A stretch of DNA of 64,000 bases from Hevea brasiliensis. Its lineage: Eukaryota > Streptophyta > Magnoliopsida > Malpighiales > Euphorbiaceae. A program made the position numbers and the translations under genes. The notes under the pieces were generated by a model, which saw only the letters and a list, made by a program, of their open reading frames with translations, made no database searches and was not told the origin of the DNA. The stretch is from contig NC_079507.1 of the NCBI RefSeq assembly GCF_030052815.1, positions 68,155,144 to 68,219,143 on the forward strand, written 5' to 3'. Below are positions 12,636-23,937 of this stretch, in pieces; position 1 is the stretch's first letter, and every line of letters begins with the position of its first letter.

Positions 12636-13955
12636 ATGAAAAGCCTCTTCAAGTCCAAACCCAAATCTTCCGCCGAAATAGTCAGGCAAACTCGGACCCT
12701 TCTCCTTCTCCTCAATGGCAGCGGTGAGTTTTGCGGCTCCAAGCGGCAAGAGAAGGTTAGTTCTTCTTCGATAACCTAGATAGCTTTATATATGTGTGTT
12801 TAAAGTTTGAACCTTTGTTTAGTTGGTTAGTCATAGTCCAACTCTGGGAATTGGTTTTTTTATCACTTGTGTTTACTGTTAGCTGACTGTGAATGAATTT
12901 TGTTAGTTTTTTTTTTTGTAGATGGATGAATTAAATAAACACATTCGAGAACTAAAGCTGATTCTTTATGGTAGTAGTGATTCTGAGCCTGTTGCTGAGG
13001 CTTGTGCACAATTGACTCAGGAATTTTTCAAAGAGAACACTATGCATCTTCTCATTGTTTCTCTTCCAAAACTAGGTTTGCAGGTGAGGAACTGAGGATT
13101 GAAAAGCTTGATATATGTTGGTGCACGTGGATTTATCTTGTGTAATTCAATTTGTTCACTGATATCGGTTTAATTACACTTTGATGTCTGGTTCATTCTT
13201 CTTTTTTGCTTATCATAAAGAAGATCATTCTTTCATAGGCACGTAGAGATGCCACCCAAGTGGTTGCCAATTTGCAGAGGCAACAGGTTCAATCTCGGAT
13301 GATTGCTTCTGCTTACTTGGAAGCTAATTTAGATCTCATTGATATTTTGATATCAGGATAAGATAGTGTCTGTGAAAGTCTTGATATTTTGATTGATTGG
13401 ATTTATTGATGTGTAATCTCTATAACATAATTAAATCCAATGTTGGTTTTGGTATATTGCAAATTTTAACATTTTTTACTCTGTCCAGTCTTTATTTTTT
13501 GAAATTCATATCTGTATGTGCACATGGAAACATTAGTTTGATACCATTTCATTAAGAATTATGATTTTGGATTCGTTGCTATTACAGTATTTCATTTAGA
13601 ATTGCAAAAATCATGAATTGGCATAGGTGTCCATCCCGCACTCTTCTGTGGTCCACCACAGGTGCTGTGAGAGAGGGATCATGTTCCTGGTCTTTCCTAT
13701 TGACATCTACTAAACTGTGGTCTCAGCTGCTCTACTTTTTGAAAAGTTTTAGTTGGGAATGCACCAGATTTAGTGGGTTTGGGTTGAGGTCCTTCAAATT
13801 GTTTATGTTTGAGCTTTAAATCACAGAATTTTATAAAAGCTTAAAACTGCATTTAGAAATGAAAATAACAGAACTCTTAATAACTAATGCAGAGATAAAT
13901 GGTGAATCTGATTCTGAGACGTGCACCAGATGAGAATTAGTTTGTGATCTACAAC

Positions 13956-14277
13956 TTTGTCGCATTAATGACATAATAGTATTGGTCTAGCATTAGAGTT
14001 GTAACTCAGAGCTTTCTAATCTCTGTGGCCATCTTTATAAGTGTCTTTGGAGTTGTTAATTCTCTTCTTGGTCTACTACATGGTTTCCGTATAATATTTT
14101 GCTTATATTGAATTCTTTTGTCGCATTAATGACATAATAGTATTGGTCTAGCATTAGAGTTGTAACTCAGAGCTTTCTAATCTCTGTGGCCATCTTTATA
14201 AGTGTCTTTGGAGTTGTTAATTCTCTTCTTGGTCTACTACGTGGTTTCCGTATAATATTTTGCTTATATTGAATTCT
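13956..14277 (+). repeat. 161-bp tandem duplication in intron 3 of the MO25-like gene
   Basis: Copies 13956-14116 and 14117-14277 are nearly identical; the one difference I see is CTACATGG against CTACGTGG. The second copy ends 7 bp before the exon 4 acceptor AG. Near identity means a recent event. Confidence 0.93.
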
Positions 14278-15812
14278 TGATTAGCTATGAAGACCAGGAC
14301 CTTGCTCTGCATTATGGCGGTATGCTGAGGGAGTGCATACGTCACCAGAGCATCACAAGGTAATTTATCTAAAAATTCATTGGCTGCATCATATGCATGT
14401 ATGATTTTCTTTTATTTAATTTTTTTGGGGCAGCTTTAATACATTTCCGCTCTGCAAGTGGAAATGATCATTATGTTCCTCTATTTTAAAATTGTTCGTC
14501 AGTTTCTGGATATAAATATATAATTTTTTTCTAAATTCATATTTTTAATCATCTTTTAAGTCTTAAGTACTTTGGTAGGTATGTCTTGGAATCAGAGCAC
14601 ATAAAGAATTTTTTTAACTACATACAGCTTAACTTTTGATATTGCAGCAGATGCTATGGCAACTTTCAAGGTTGAGTTATCTTCCATTTTCTTCTTGGCA
14701 TTGTTCTTTTCTTAATTTGCCTGTTTGTGTATTATAATTGCATTTTTTGCAAGCAAGGTGATTTTATTATAAAATATGTTCCAGGAGCTTTTGACGAGGC
14801 ACAAGTCTACTGTTGCTGGATTCCTTTCAAAAAATTATGATTGGGTAAGTTTCTTCTGAAATGGTAATTTTTTATGTGTAAAAGTAAGTTTCCATTTTGA
14901 CACTTGAATCCTACATGTTCTTAATAAGAACTATTTGTGTAGAAGCTGGAAAGTTCAGTCTACTTTTTTCATTCTTAAATTGGATGAGTAGAGTAGACTT
15001 TGATATAAAGAGAGGAAAAAGAACGAGTAAAATAGGATCAATATTTCACCTGAATGTTTCACTTGTTCGAAGCATGATTATGATTTTCCATGGAAATTAA
15101 ACCCATAGTTCTATTGTTGAAAGCATAGAACCACAAAATGTGGCTGGAGTTCAGGAAGCAAATCTGTCTAATTTTCTAAGGTTCGCTATTTGTTAGGTTT
15201 ATAAGTTTTCTCTTTACGCTCAAGTACATTCTGATCTGAGCAGGAGATGCATATTTTATTTATGTGTATGAATTGTTCCATCCACCTCTCTCTGTTGGTG
15301 GGGGATGGGGGTGATAGGATCAGAAAAGTCCATCCAATTTATTGTGGTAAATGATAATAGCTTGTTTTAAATACTTCGATTACTGGCAATTTAACTTTTT
15401 CCAACCATTTTATTGCCTCTAGTTCTTTCAGGATTTTAATTCCAAGCTGCTGGAATCTGAGAGTTATATCACCAAACCACAAGCTGTGAAGGTGTGAATA
15501 TGCTTGTTGTTTTCAACTTCTATTCTAGCAAATTCCAGATCTTAATCTTTGCATAATTACTCGTTTTCATTGACGAGATGTTTAGATATCCTGTTTGGAA
15601 GGTTTTCACTTCTTTCCAAGAACTTGGCATCATTGACATAGAACTGAATCTCATTCAGAATACTTTCTTCATACTCCATTTTTCCCTTTTTGTCTGGAAC
15701 GGGAAAGATAGGATTTCCTCTTCGTATCTTATTCAGCATGAGGAATATTTACTGCAGGAACAGAATGAAATAACATGAATTCAGAGTCCAATGAGCCTTT
15801 GGATTTGAAATC

Positions 15813-15815
<3 letters not shown>

Positions 15816-15878
<63 letters not shown>
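15816..15878. repeat. (AT)n microsatellite
   Basis: About 30 AT units within intron 7 of the MO25-like gene. Confidence 0.95.
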
Positions 15879-15880
<2 letters not shown>

Positions 15881-16789
15881 ATCTTAAATTGGCATCACTG
15901 TTGTTGCTACAATTGCAATGAGATGTCCTTTTTTTATCCATTATATTGATTTCAAGAGTGTAAGTAAAAGCCCATGTGTAATTTGTCTCGTGGTGTCAAT
16001 GCTCTTATTTCTTGCAACGCTGAGCGTGTGCTGACATTTCTGGTTGTTTGTTTCAGCTGTTGGGTGAAATTTTACTTGATCATTCAAATTCTGCAGTCAT
16101 GGTACGATATGTGAGCTCCAAAGATAACTTGCGGATTCTAATGAATCTTCTAAGGGTGTGTTGCTCTTTCTCTTTGATTGTCAAGGAGACCTAGTTTTTT
16201 TAATCTTATGCCTACTTAACTGAAGTCCTTGAAGAGGAAAGAAAGTGTGGAAGTAGCAGCATCCACTACTTCGTTAAGATATCATGTCCCAATCCAGACT
16301 TTCTCATTGTATAAATTTCTATAGCAATCAAATGGAGCAACTATGTATGCTAATGGATTCATGTTTTATTTTGTTTTTTTATTTCTATTTCAGGAATCAA
16401 GCAAGAACATCCAGATGGATGCATTTCATGTGTTCAAGGTTTTACTCAAATGTTTGACATAATTATTTATTCCCAACTTTTTTTTTTTAAACTTGTGCTC
16501 TTTTCTCATTGTTTATAGCTATTTGCTGCTAATCAAAACAAACCTCCTGAGATTGTTACTATACTCATTGTAAATGGAAGCAAGCTTCTGCGATTCTTGG
16601 CAGACTTTAAGATGGATAGAGGTAAAATATTGATTTTACAGAGCCATTCTGCTCATCTTTGCTCTTTTTTTTCTCTTGGCATTGGGTTGAATGTGAGTTT
16701 CATTTGTTGCAGAAGATGAGCAATTTGAGGAAGACAAAACTCAGGTGGTCAAAGAAATTGCTGAATTAAAACAATCAAGCAGCCAGTGA

Positions 16790-17110
16790 ACGGCCATGGA
16801 GAAATGTACAGCCTATATTAGTTAGTTCCAATCAAGTATTTGCCAGCTGAGGCTAGCTGCAGACATAACAGGTTCAAATGAAATTCCTCCTTGTACAAAA
16901 CTCTCTCCAAAAACAAAAGAAAGCAAGAAAGAAACTAATTGTGCGTGGTGAATTTCTTGTTAGAATTTTTATAATTTGATAAAGTCTGTTATGATAGAAC
17001 ATTTATGGTTATTGCACGAGTTGGATGTTCTGTGAGTTAGAAATAAATTAAATTGGATCTGAGATACAAGGCAGAAACGAAAGCTAATCATGTTCCAATT
17101 GGTGGGTCCA
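16790..17110. other. 3' flank of the MO25-like gene
   Basis: Probable old 3' UTR and spacer after the stop at 16787-16789. No gene or repeat structure seen. Confidence 0.5.
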
Positions 17111-17111
17111 A

Positions 17112-17295
17112 TGTGTAAGGGGTTAGAATGTTTAAGTAGTAATATGTAAATTTCAGGGACTAAAGGGGATATTTTGTAATTATTTTCTATTTATCTAATT
17201 AGAGAATGTAAGGGGGTTAGAATGTTTAAGTAGTAATATGTAAATTTCAGGGACTAAAGGGGATATTTTGTAATTATTTTCTATTTATCTAATTT
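17112..17295 (+). repeat. 94-bp tandem duplication
   Basis: The block containing GGTTAGAATGTTTAAGTAG and ending TTTATCTAATT occurs at about 17118-17200 and again 94 bp later, with small changes only at the junction. Confidence 0.9.
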
Positions 17296-17332
17296 TGGGG
17301 CTTGATGGCTCAAGCATAGTGATGTCTCCTCC

Positions 17333-17738
17333 TGTCACACCTCATTGTGTTCCTAATGCTCTTTAGGGGGGAGTGACTAGTTGACTACCATGAAGCAATC
17401 GGTATAGCTAGCCACTATCATGGTGAGTACTTGTCCCGCTACTCCTTGTAGGTTCCCCCGCGCCTACAAGTGATATATGGACAACCAACTTAATTGTATT
17501 GATTATGACTAATGAATGAAAGAAGTAGCCTGTTCTTGATATACTGGTGCCTTGTTCTTTATTATGCTTGAGATGCTTGTTGAAATGTGATGCTTGTGAT
17601 ATTTTTCCCAATTGGCTTGCCAAGCCATACTAATATATTCATCATATTGAACAAATTCTCTTGGCTGACTTGTCTTGAAAGAGCTCAAGCCAAGTGCCGC
17701 ACGGTTCCAAGTGAGGGCTAAAACCTGGACCCGTGACA
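17333..17738 (+). mobile_element. Possible old solo LTR
   Basis: The segment starts TGTCACACC and ends CCGTGACA. It contains phrases such as AAGTGCCGCACGGTTCC and GAGGGCTAAAACCTGG that resemble the 3' parts of plant Ty3/gypsy LTRs. The 5-bp flanks (CCTCC and CAATG) do not match, so the limits are uncertain and it may be a decayed fragment. Confidence 0.35.
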
Positions 17739-17918
17739 CAATGGCAACTTTGCAATTGCAGTATTCTAGGAATTTCTTGGGTATGAACTACATAGTAGTT
17801 GCTGCTGGGTTTCCTTTCTTCAAATAAAATGAATAGGCAAATATTGGTTTTGGATTTAGATCTATTACACATGCAAAGTTCTCAACTAGTGAAATTGCAA
17901 TTTAACTGCAATTGCGCA

Positions 17919-17990
17919 CTGCTGTGAAGTAAATATCAAGGAGAAATCCTAGAAGTGCGCAATTTCTCCCTGATATTTACTTCACAACAG
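17919..17990. repeat. Foldback with 29-bp arms
   Basis: Left arm 17919-17947 and right arm 17962-17990 are reverse complements with two mismatches, around a 14-nt loop. Weaker pairing continues outwards (AATTGCGCACTG against AATTGGACTG). A transcript of either strand would form a strong hairpin. It could be a tiny foldback transposon or a young hairpin-RNA locus; no host gene is seen around it. Confidence 0.85.
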
Positions 17991-18538
17991 TCCAATTAAG
18001 TGTTCACGCACTTTGATGGAAAGTTAGCTGACTTAGCTGTGTGATTATATTATTTAAGAATTTGTTGTGCAATGACTCCACTTGGAAGTAACTCCGGATG
18101 AGAGGGACACCATCTTCCCTCCAAATTGTTTGCCCTTCGCATAATGTTCTCGACGTACAACTGATGCTACTATAATCCAGAAACAGAAGAAGACAATTTT
18201 AAGCCAAAATAATATCTCATCAAATAAAATATAAGCCAAAATGAAATCTTGCCATGCAATGGAATACATATTATAGATGTCTTGATTATCCAATAAGGTT
18301 CATTTTGTAAAATCAATGGTCAATCTTGTCAATCAATTTTCAAAAAGTTGGTTTACCACTGCAACAAATTAAAACAATTTGGTAATGGTGAATGTCATAG
18401 GCAATTGTCAGTTTACTTTCTGGATCACTTTTTTTGGATAAAAAATAAAAAAGAATTGAAAAAAAAAAAAAAAAAAAAAGAGTTAAGCCCATGGCTGTTC
18501 ATAAAAATTGAAACAAGAAGTGACATAATATCAATTAC

Positions 18539-18830
18539 CTATCTAAGAACCCCTGTGGCCAACTCCTCTGCAGTGTCATTTGCAAGCACAGGGACAACGT
18601 GACCCATGGGCTGATCCCTGAAGGCAAGCTTGATGAATTGACTTAAAGTTTGAACCTCCGCCGGAGACGAAAACTACAAGTTTTTCCCTTTTAACCTCAT
18701 GGATCTTGTAATCTTCCTAGTCAAAACCAGCATTACCCAATTTCTCTGAACTGTTCACACATTCTAATCTCTTAAAAGATGCTTTTACACTTGATATTTT
18801 GAAGCAGACAGCGGAATAAGAAGAAGAAGA
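18539..18830 (-). pseudogene. GART (PurN) fragment with internal deletion
   Basis: Plant GART (phosphoribosylglycinamide formyltransferase) is a plastid enzyme of purine synthesis. On the minus strand the frame reads SSVKASFKRLECVNSSEKLG, then a stop (18717-18719), then REKLVVFVSGGGSNFKSIHQ and ACLQGSAHG. VSGGGSNF is the phosphate-binding motif near the start of the enzyme. About 18605 the frame shifts and the sequence goes straight to VVPVLANDTAEELATGVLR, which belongs near the C-terminus. The middle, with the formyl-folate site, is missing. Early stop, internal deletion and frameshift make it a pseudogene. No A-tail at its 3' end suggests a retrocopy. Confidence 0.8.
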
Positions 18831-18839
18831 AGGATATAA

Positions 18840-19581
18840 TGTTAAAAAGAATGGATTTTGGAAGTTTTGGATTGCTTGAACGAATCCATTGAAGCGGTAT
18901 GACTAAGGAAGACAACAGTTTTTTTTTTGTTTTTCTTTTTTTAAAGGAAAACGACTGTTAGTTAGGATAATTGCGAAAATAATTATATTTTAATTTAAAT
19001 TTAATTATTATTTTAAATTACATAAATTTATGTTAAATTTAATTATTATTATTTTAATAATATTTAAATTTATTTAGTTTTATAATTTTTTAATTAAGAA
19101 TTTATATTTTAATATTTTATTAATATTTTAATTTTATTTGCTAAAAATATAATATAAAAAAAATTTAAAAATATTATTATGTATAATTATTTATTTATTT
19201 ATTTAAATGAATTCAAATAAGGAATGCTAATACATAAATCAAATTTAATTAAATTTAATGTAAAAATTATTTTTTAAATTTTAATTTATTTTAAAATCTG
19301 ATTATTATAGGAATCTATTTTAATAAAATCCTTTAAATTAAATACTTAAAAATATCCTGCTCATTGCAAAGAAAAAGCTCAGGCTGCATGGTCAAAACCC
19401 AAAAGTGAACAAACTAGTGGAGTGAGAGAGTGGTTAAATTTTTTTTCTTTAAATAAAATGGTTAAATTTAAATGAACAGAACGACATCGCTTTATCAGAA
19501 GGGGCGAAACCTGCCAAAGAGGTTAAATTTAAATAAGAAACGACATCGCTTTCTTTCGGAGCGGAGACAAAAAAGATGACT
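18840..19581. other. AT-rich spacer
   Basis: Very AT-rich with no coding signal; runs of TTTAAATTTAATTATTATT-type sequence from 18960 to 19350. A short direct repeat, RGAACGACATCGCTTT / GAAACGACATCGCTTT, occurs at about 19478 and 19537. Nothing else supported. Confidence 0.6.
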
Positions 19582-19654
19582 TGGAGATGCGGGGTATCGA
19601 TCCCCGTACCTCTCGCATGCTAAGCGAGCGCTCTACCATCTGAGCTACATCCCC
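19582..19654 (-). tRNA. tRNA-Ala (anticodon AGC)
   Basis: The minus strand begins GGGGATGTAGCTCAGATGG, has the anticodon loop CTTAGCA, and ends with the T-arm GGGATCGATACCCC and an acceptor strand CATCTCC plus discriminator A. All four arms pair; length 73 nt, no intron, no encoded CCA. This is a nuclear plant tRNA-Ala transcribed by RNA polymerase III. The A box (TAGCTCAGATGG) and B box (GGGATCGATACCC) are intact. Confidence 0.97.
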
Positions 19655-20808
19655 TGGACGATAATTGTATTAAATTTGATTTACTTGATGCAAAGGCCTC
19701 TTTAGCTACACATTTTTACTGTTTAATTCATGTAATGTTTCTACGTTAAGTTGATCTGCTGATGTTATAATTGACGGTGCGGTGATGAATACCTGTTGTG
19801 TGTATGGTGAATTGCCCCTGATATAACTGTGTTTCTTCCTTGACAAATTCTTGAATTTTAATTGGATTTCCTATCGCAAACAAATTACAGTATGCTTTGT
19901 GCATTTATCGAGCTAATAGATTTTTACTCTCTATGCACATACAGAACCGACGAGTCCACTTCTACCTTTTGCAGTATTTAAGTTGTATATATATATATAT
20001 CCTTGGCTTCGTCCACGTTGCTCCTCAACAAGCTCGCATCAAAGCTGGAAATGATTCTGTCAAAGAACGATTGAGAAAGAAACGTGGCATTGTATAGAAC
20101 AATGAAGGATGCTCTAGTCTGTGTCGGTGGTCATGTTTAATATCTATTATCTATTCTTCGCTTCTCTTTTAGAAGAGTTTTGTGTTAAAAATGCATGATA
20201 AATTGGTAATGTTTTGGGCAGTGCCATCGTTCAGTAACGACGTCGGACCATGGTTCGGCTGCATTTTGTTGTTGACAGTTCACACGATCGTAACATGAAT
20301 CGATTAACAAATGGCAAGTTTTGACTGTTTATTAAGCCCTTTTATTTGGGTGAGAAATTAACAAAATACAGGAAAGATCGTATACAATCGATCGTATAAA
20401 CTTCCATAAAATAGGTTTCTGTAATCCATGCATAACATTACGACGGGTTTGGTGAAGTGGGACTACATTGCCCTGCCTCTAGGCGAAGGAAACTCCCACC
20501 CTAGGACAACCATTAAAAAGTTAACAAATTGATCTGGTAGGATATATTAACACCACTCTCACATAACTTGATAATTTCCATTACCATCAAATTCCAAATA
20601 AAATCCCGTAAACCAAAAGCAACAATTGGTTTCTAACTACGAATTAAACAGTAAAACTAGTTGGTGCTACAAGCTTAGTTGCTCATCTCATGAAAAAAAT
20701 CAATGTCCAAATAGAAGGAAAATAATAAGGTGAAGAATGCCGTTCAATAACTTAAAAAGGTGGAGAAAGAAGTCTCTGATCCGAATATGAGGCTCAGATA
20801 ACACAATT
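19655..20808. other. Spacer and 3' flank of the eS8 gene
   Basis: No gene is supported. A 66-codon open frame (plus, ending at 20097) finishes with the basic stretch RIKAGNDSVKERLRKKRG, which I do not recognise. A short (TA)n run lies at 19987-20000. The part from about 20600 to 20808 is probably 3' UTR of the minus-strand eS8 gene. Confidence 0.45.
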
Positions 20809-23590
20809 TTAGGCAGCTCCTTTGCCCTTCTTCCTCTGGATTTTCTTCATGTAAAATTCCAGCTCTTTACCCTCCAAGATGTACCTGTCAGAAAATAATA
20901 AAAAATGTGAAATGTGATTAGCAATGTTCATTTTCTAATGTGTTTTGCAGTTGGATAGGTGGGGGTTTTACATCAAAAAATATGGAGCTTAAGTAAATTA
21001 AATGAGATTTATTACGCACCACTTTTTCTCTGATTAAGTACATTCATGAATCTGGAGGAAAACTCGTACAACTTAAACTTCAAATACATACTACAAAGCT
21101 ATAATTTCAAATACCTTCCATTGATTTAGTTGAAACAAGCAAATCCAAATCTTTAATTATACAAATCGAATAAAAACTAAACTCTACCCAAAATCAACTC
21201 TCATTAAATTAAATAAAAAAAAAAATCCAAGGGACTATTATTACTTGATTATCTTGGACAAGCAACATCACTGCTGTATTGGAACATCATACAGGTCTCT
21301 CTATAAATTACCAATTCACCATGTAAATACGCAAGGAACAAAGAGAATAGCAATGCAAGGACAAGAGATCCCTGATCCAACTCTCTGTAACAATAACCTA
21401 ACATATTGGAGGAGTTTGCAATGCACTTAACATACTTTACCATATCTAGACAAATGAAACCATGCCTTGACAGCAAAAAGCAACTAAATGAAATAGAACA
21501 GGAGAAAATACATACCCATCAGCACGACCACATTGACCAGGGCGCGATGAGATACAAGCTAATAGACGACCACCACCAAATTGATCTTCAATATGAGGGT
21601 CAAGCTTGCGAGCCTGCTGTCTCTTCTCCAGCTTTCTCAAGACGTGATTGCTCTTCTTCACCTCCTCAGTAGTGGCTTCACCTTCCTGTAAACCAACAAA
21701 GTGAAATAATACAAAGATATTCCGTGAATGAATCATTTCAACTCATTTAGAAACAGGAAAATACTAGAAAGAACTGCTTGAAAATTCACAATCATATAAA
21801 CAGTTTTAAAATAAATAAATAAGTCGTGCAACAGTTGTTCATTCCCATGTACTTTTCATCAAGAAATCATAATCACTGAAAACAACACAACCTAAAATGA
21901 ACATGTCAAAACCCCAATCATTGATTTTACATTTTTACCTGGCAAATGATATTTTCACCACAGAAAACAAGCAATTAGAAAAGTTAAACATGCTAGCACA
22001 ACCAGATATACTCGCACATAACAAACCACCAATAGCGAAAGCAAATTAAGGTGAAACTTTACAAAAGTTTAAGTAAACAAATAATGAATATGCAGGATTA
22101 GCCACAGCCATAATGCCCACATCAATGCTTTGAAAAATCAAACAAATCTGAATCATTAAAAGGTCATTTAAAGAATAAAGCAATGCCACCAAAAAAAATA
22201 TCCCAAGATAGTAGAATAAAATGGCCATGAAACTCTGAATGCACAACACCAATAGTCCCTTTTTTTCCCCCTGAAAACTCAAGAAAAGTTCATACCTCTC
22301 CTTCTTTCTTGGCAGCTGCAATTTTCTTCTTGCGCCCAATGTCAACCCCATAGTGCTGAAGATACCACTGCTTGAAAGGTGCAGCATCAACTTGAACGAT
22401 GGCACTCTTCACCAAGGTTTGAGTACGGACCAGCTCATTGTTAGATGCATTGTACACCACATCAAGAATCCTGGTCTTCCGAGTAACAGCCTCACTACCC
22501 CATGAGTAGTTTCCAGTGTCAAGCCTCAGAGCACGCCACTTCACATTTCCACCTCTAACCCTAACTCTCCTGACTGTCTTGTTGCTAGACAGTTTTGTGT
22601 TTGCAGGCTGCCTTCCAAGCTCATACCTTCAAATAATATTGTAAAAAAGGGGGAAGCATTATTTAATTGGGGCAATGGAATAAAAACTGAATTGATGAGA
22701 TTATCAAGCTAAGCAAGCTGAAGATGAGTTAAAGAGTTGCAGCAGAGCTGTCAGTTGAATCAAGTTTAAATTGGTTGCTGTAATTTATTCTAGTTAGCTA
22801 ATTTCAGAATTAGTTAACTAGTTTCAGGTTTCAGCTTTGTTAGTTAGATGACAGCTGACACTTGTAGTTGTAATTGTTCCACCTACTTTCCCTTTGTTTC
22901 TTGTATATAAGCTGAGAACAAAGTTATTGATCTAATAAGAATCATGGTTTTCTCTCCCAAACCACTTTAATGCCTCTTATTCAAAACTAGGCATACAAAT
23001 TAACTAGATATAAGATAGACGATAGAATGTGGGTTCCAAAATGACTTTTCTTCAATAACAACGCAGGCATATCAGATAGATTTAAAATAAAACAGTAGGT
23101 ACATAGATAAACGCAATAAATGAAATCAAAATAAGCTCAAAAGAAATTTCTGATTCAAAAGGAGCCAATTAACAATAGCTATACAGCAAACCCAATTGAT
23201 CGATGCACGAATGTTTATTAAGTTCTAAAAATATCTTATTCCTCCCAAAAAAACAGTTGCAAGGGAAGATTCAAAACAGTTGTCTATTTTGGAGCTTATA
23301 GGCAACCAAATAGATAAGGAAAAAAAATTAAAAAAAAAAAAGACATCACCAATCAAAATTAAAAGAAAAAAAAGGCATTAACAAATCAAAATTGAAAACC
23401 TTACTTTCTCTTCTTCCTCCAAGCTTTCTTCTTGCCACCAGTGGCACGCCTCTTATGCATCGAATCACGAGAAATCCCTATAAATCCATACAGAATTTAG
23501 ACATTAGCATCACTAAAATGTAATTATACCCACTACATGTTTAAAGGATATCAAATTGAGAGAAATATCAGAAACATCTGATGTACCCAT
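20809..23590 (-). CDS. RPS8: Cytosolic 40S ribosomal protein eS8 (RPS8)
   Basis: eS8 is a structural protein of the small cytosolic ribosomal subunit. Coding exons in transcript order are 23587-23590, 23405-23477, 22296-22626, 21516-21685 and 20809-20884, giving 217 residues, the normal plant size. The protein starts [16 protein letters not shown], continues [20 protein letters not shown] and [16 protein letters not shown], and ends with the basic tail [12 protein letters not shown]. All junctions are GT-AG and the frame is intact. The first coding exon is only ATGG, a layout common in plant ribosomal protein genes, where the first intron often boosts expression. Two telo-boxes lie just upstream. 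The second intron holds a possible small LTR insertion. Confidence 0.97.
22689..22982 (-). mobile_element. Possible small LTR or TRIM-like insertion in an eS8 intron
   Basis: A 294-bp segment with a different texture from the rest of the intron is flanked by AAAACT on both sides (22683-22688 and 22983-22988). It includes GTATATAAGCTGAGAACA followed by AATAAGAATCATGGTTTTC, which resembles the promoter and R region of plant Copia-type LTRs (that would put it on plus; the strand is unclear). The termini do not form a clean TG...CA with a 5-bp repeat. Tentative. Confidence 0.35.
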
Positions 23591-23653
23591 TTTTGCAGAG
23601 AAAGGATTCTAAGCTCTTCTCCGCCTCAGGAGTCCAAACCTCCACACAGATGC

Positions 23654-23661
23654 TAGGGTTT
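23654..23661 (-). promoter_or_regulatory. Telo-box in the eS8 5' leader
   Basis: TAGGGTTT on plus, that is AAACCCTA on the gene strand, about 65 bp before the ATG. Telo-boxes are common near the starts of plant translation-machinery genes. Confidence 0.7.
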
Positions 23662-23703
23662 GAGAGAAAGAGATTGAAGGAGGGGGCTTTGTGGTTATAA
23701 GAA

Positions 23704-23711
23704 AAACCCTA
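23704..23711 (+). promoter_or_regulatory. Telo-box near the eS8 transcription start
   Basis: AAACCCTA, about 115 bp before the ATG and in opposite orientation to the first telo-box. A TTATAA sequence is next to it (23695-23700). Confidence 0.65.
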
Positions 23712-23936
23712 GTTCTTCAAATTACTAAACTATCCTCCTCTTTCTTCATAAAACGCGGGTAAAAAGGTCAACAAACACTAGCGGAAAAGGCCGCCGAAAC
23801 GACAACGTTTAATTCAACGATCCGTCTCTACTTTCAACGGTAGTGATTTATCTATCAGAGATGCAAAATCTACACCGGTGATTTACCCTTTCTTTAGATG
23901 ATTGACTGGAGAAATCTCATGTCATTTTAATTGATT

Positions 23937-23937
<1 letters not shown>

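Larger units (their letters stand above)
12636..16789 (+). pseudogene. MO25/CAB39-like scaffold gene with broken splice donor and frameshift
   Basis: MO25 proteins are helical-repeat scaffolds that activate STE20-type kinases. The 11 exons are 12636-12755, 12922-13083, 13239-13357, 14285-14359, 14579-14670, 14785-14844, 15423-15491, 16057-16155, 16394-16438, 16519-16621 and 16713-16789. Together they encode the whole family (starting MKSLFKSKPKSSAEIVRQTR; later [64 protein letters not shown]), about 340 residues, the normal length. Two lesions are visible. After exon 3 the donor reads GG|ATAAGA where GTAAGA is expected, and read-through hits TAA at once. Exon 5 is 2 nt short between IQL and DIA, putting TGA in frame. 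All other introns have GT-AG ends. Introns are kept, so it is a duplicated or recently disabled gene, not a retrocopy. An error in the T-run of exon 5 is possible; the donor change is harder to explain that way. Confidence 0.85.

Noticed and set aside
20020..20097. Basic peptide end RIKAGNDSVKERLRKKRG as a gene
   Set aside because: The open frame has no splice context or family I recognise; kept only as a note in the spacer.
22046..22405. 119-codon minus ORF in the eS8 gene
   Set aside because: It runs from an exon in the wrong frame into an intron.
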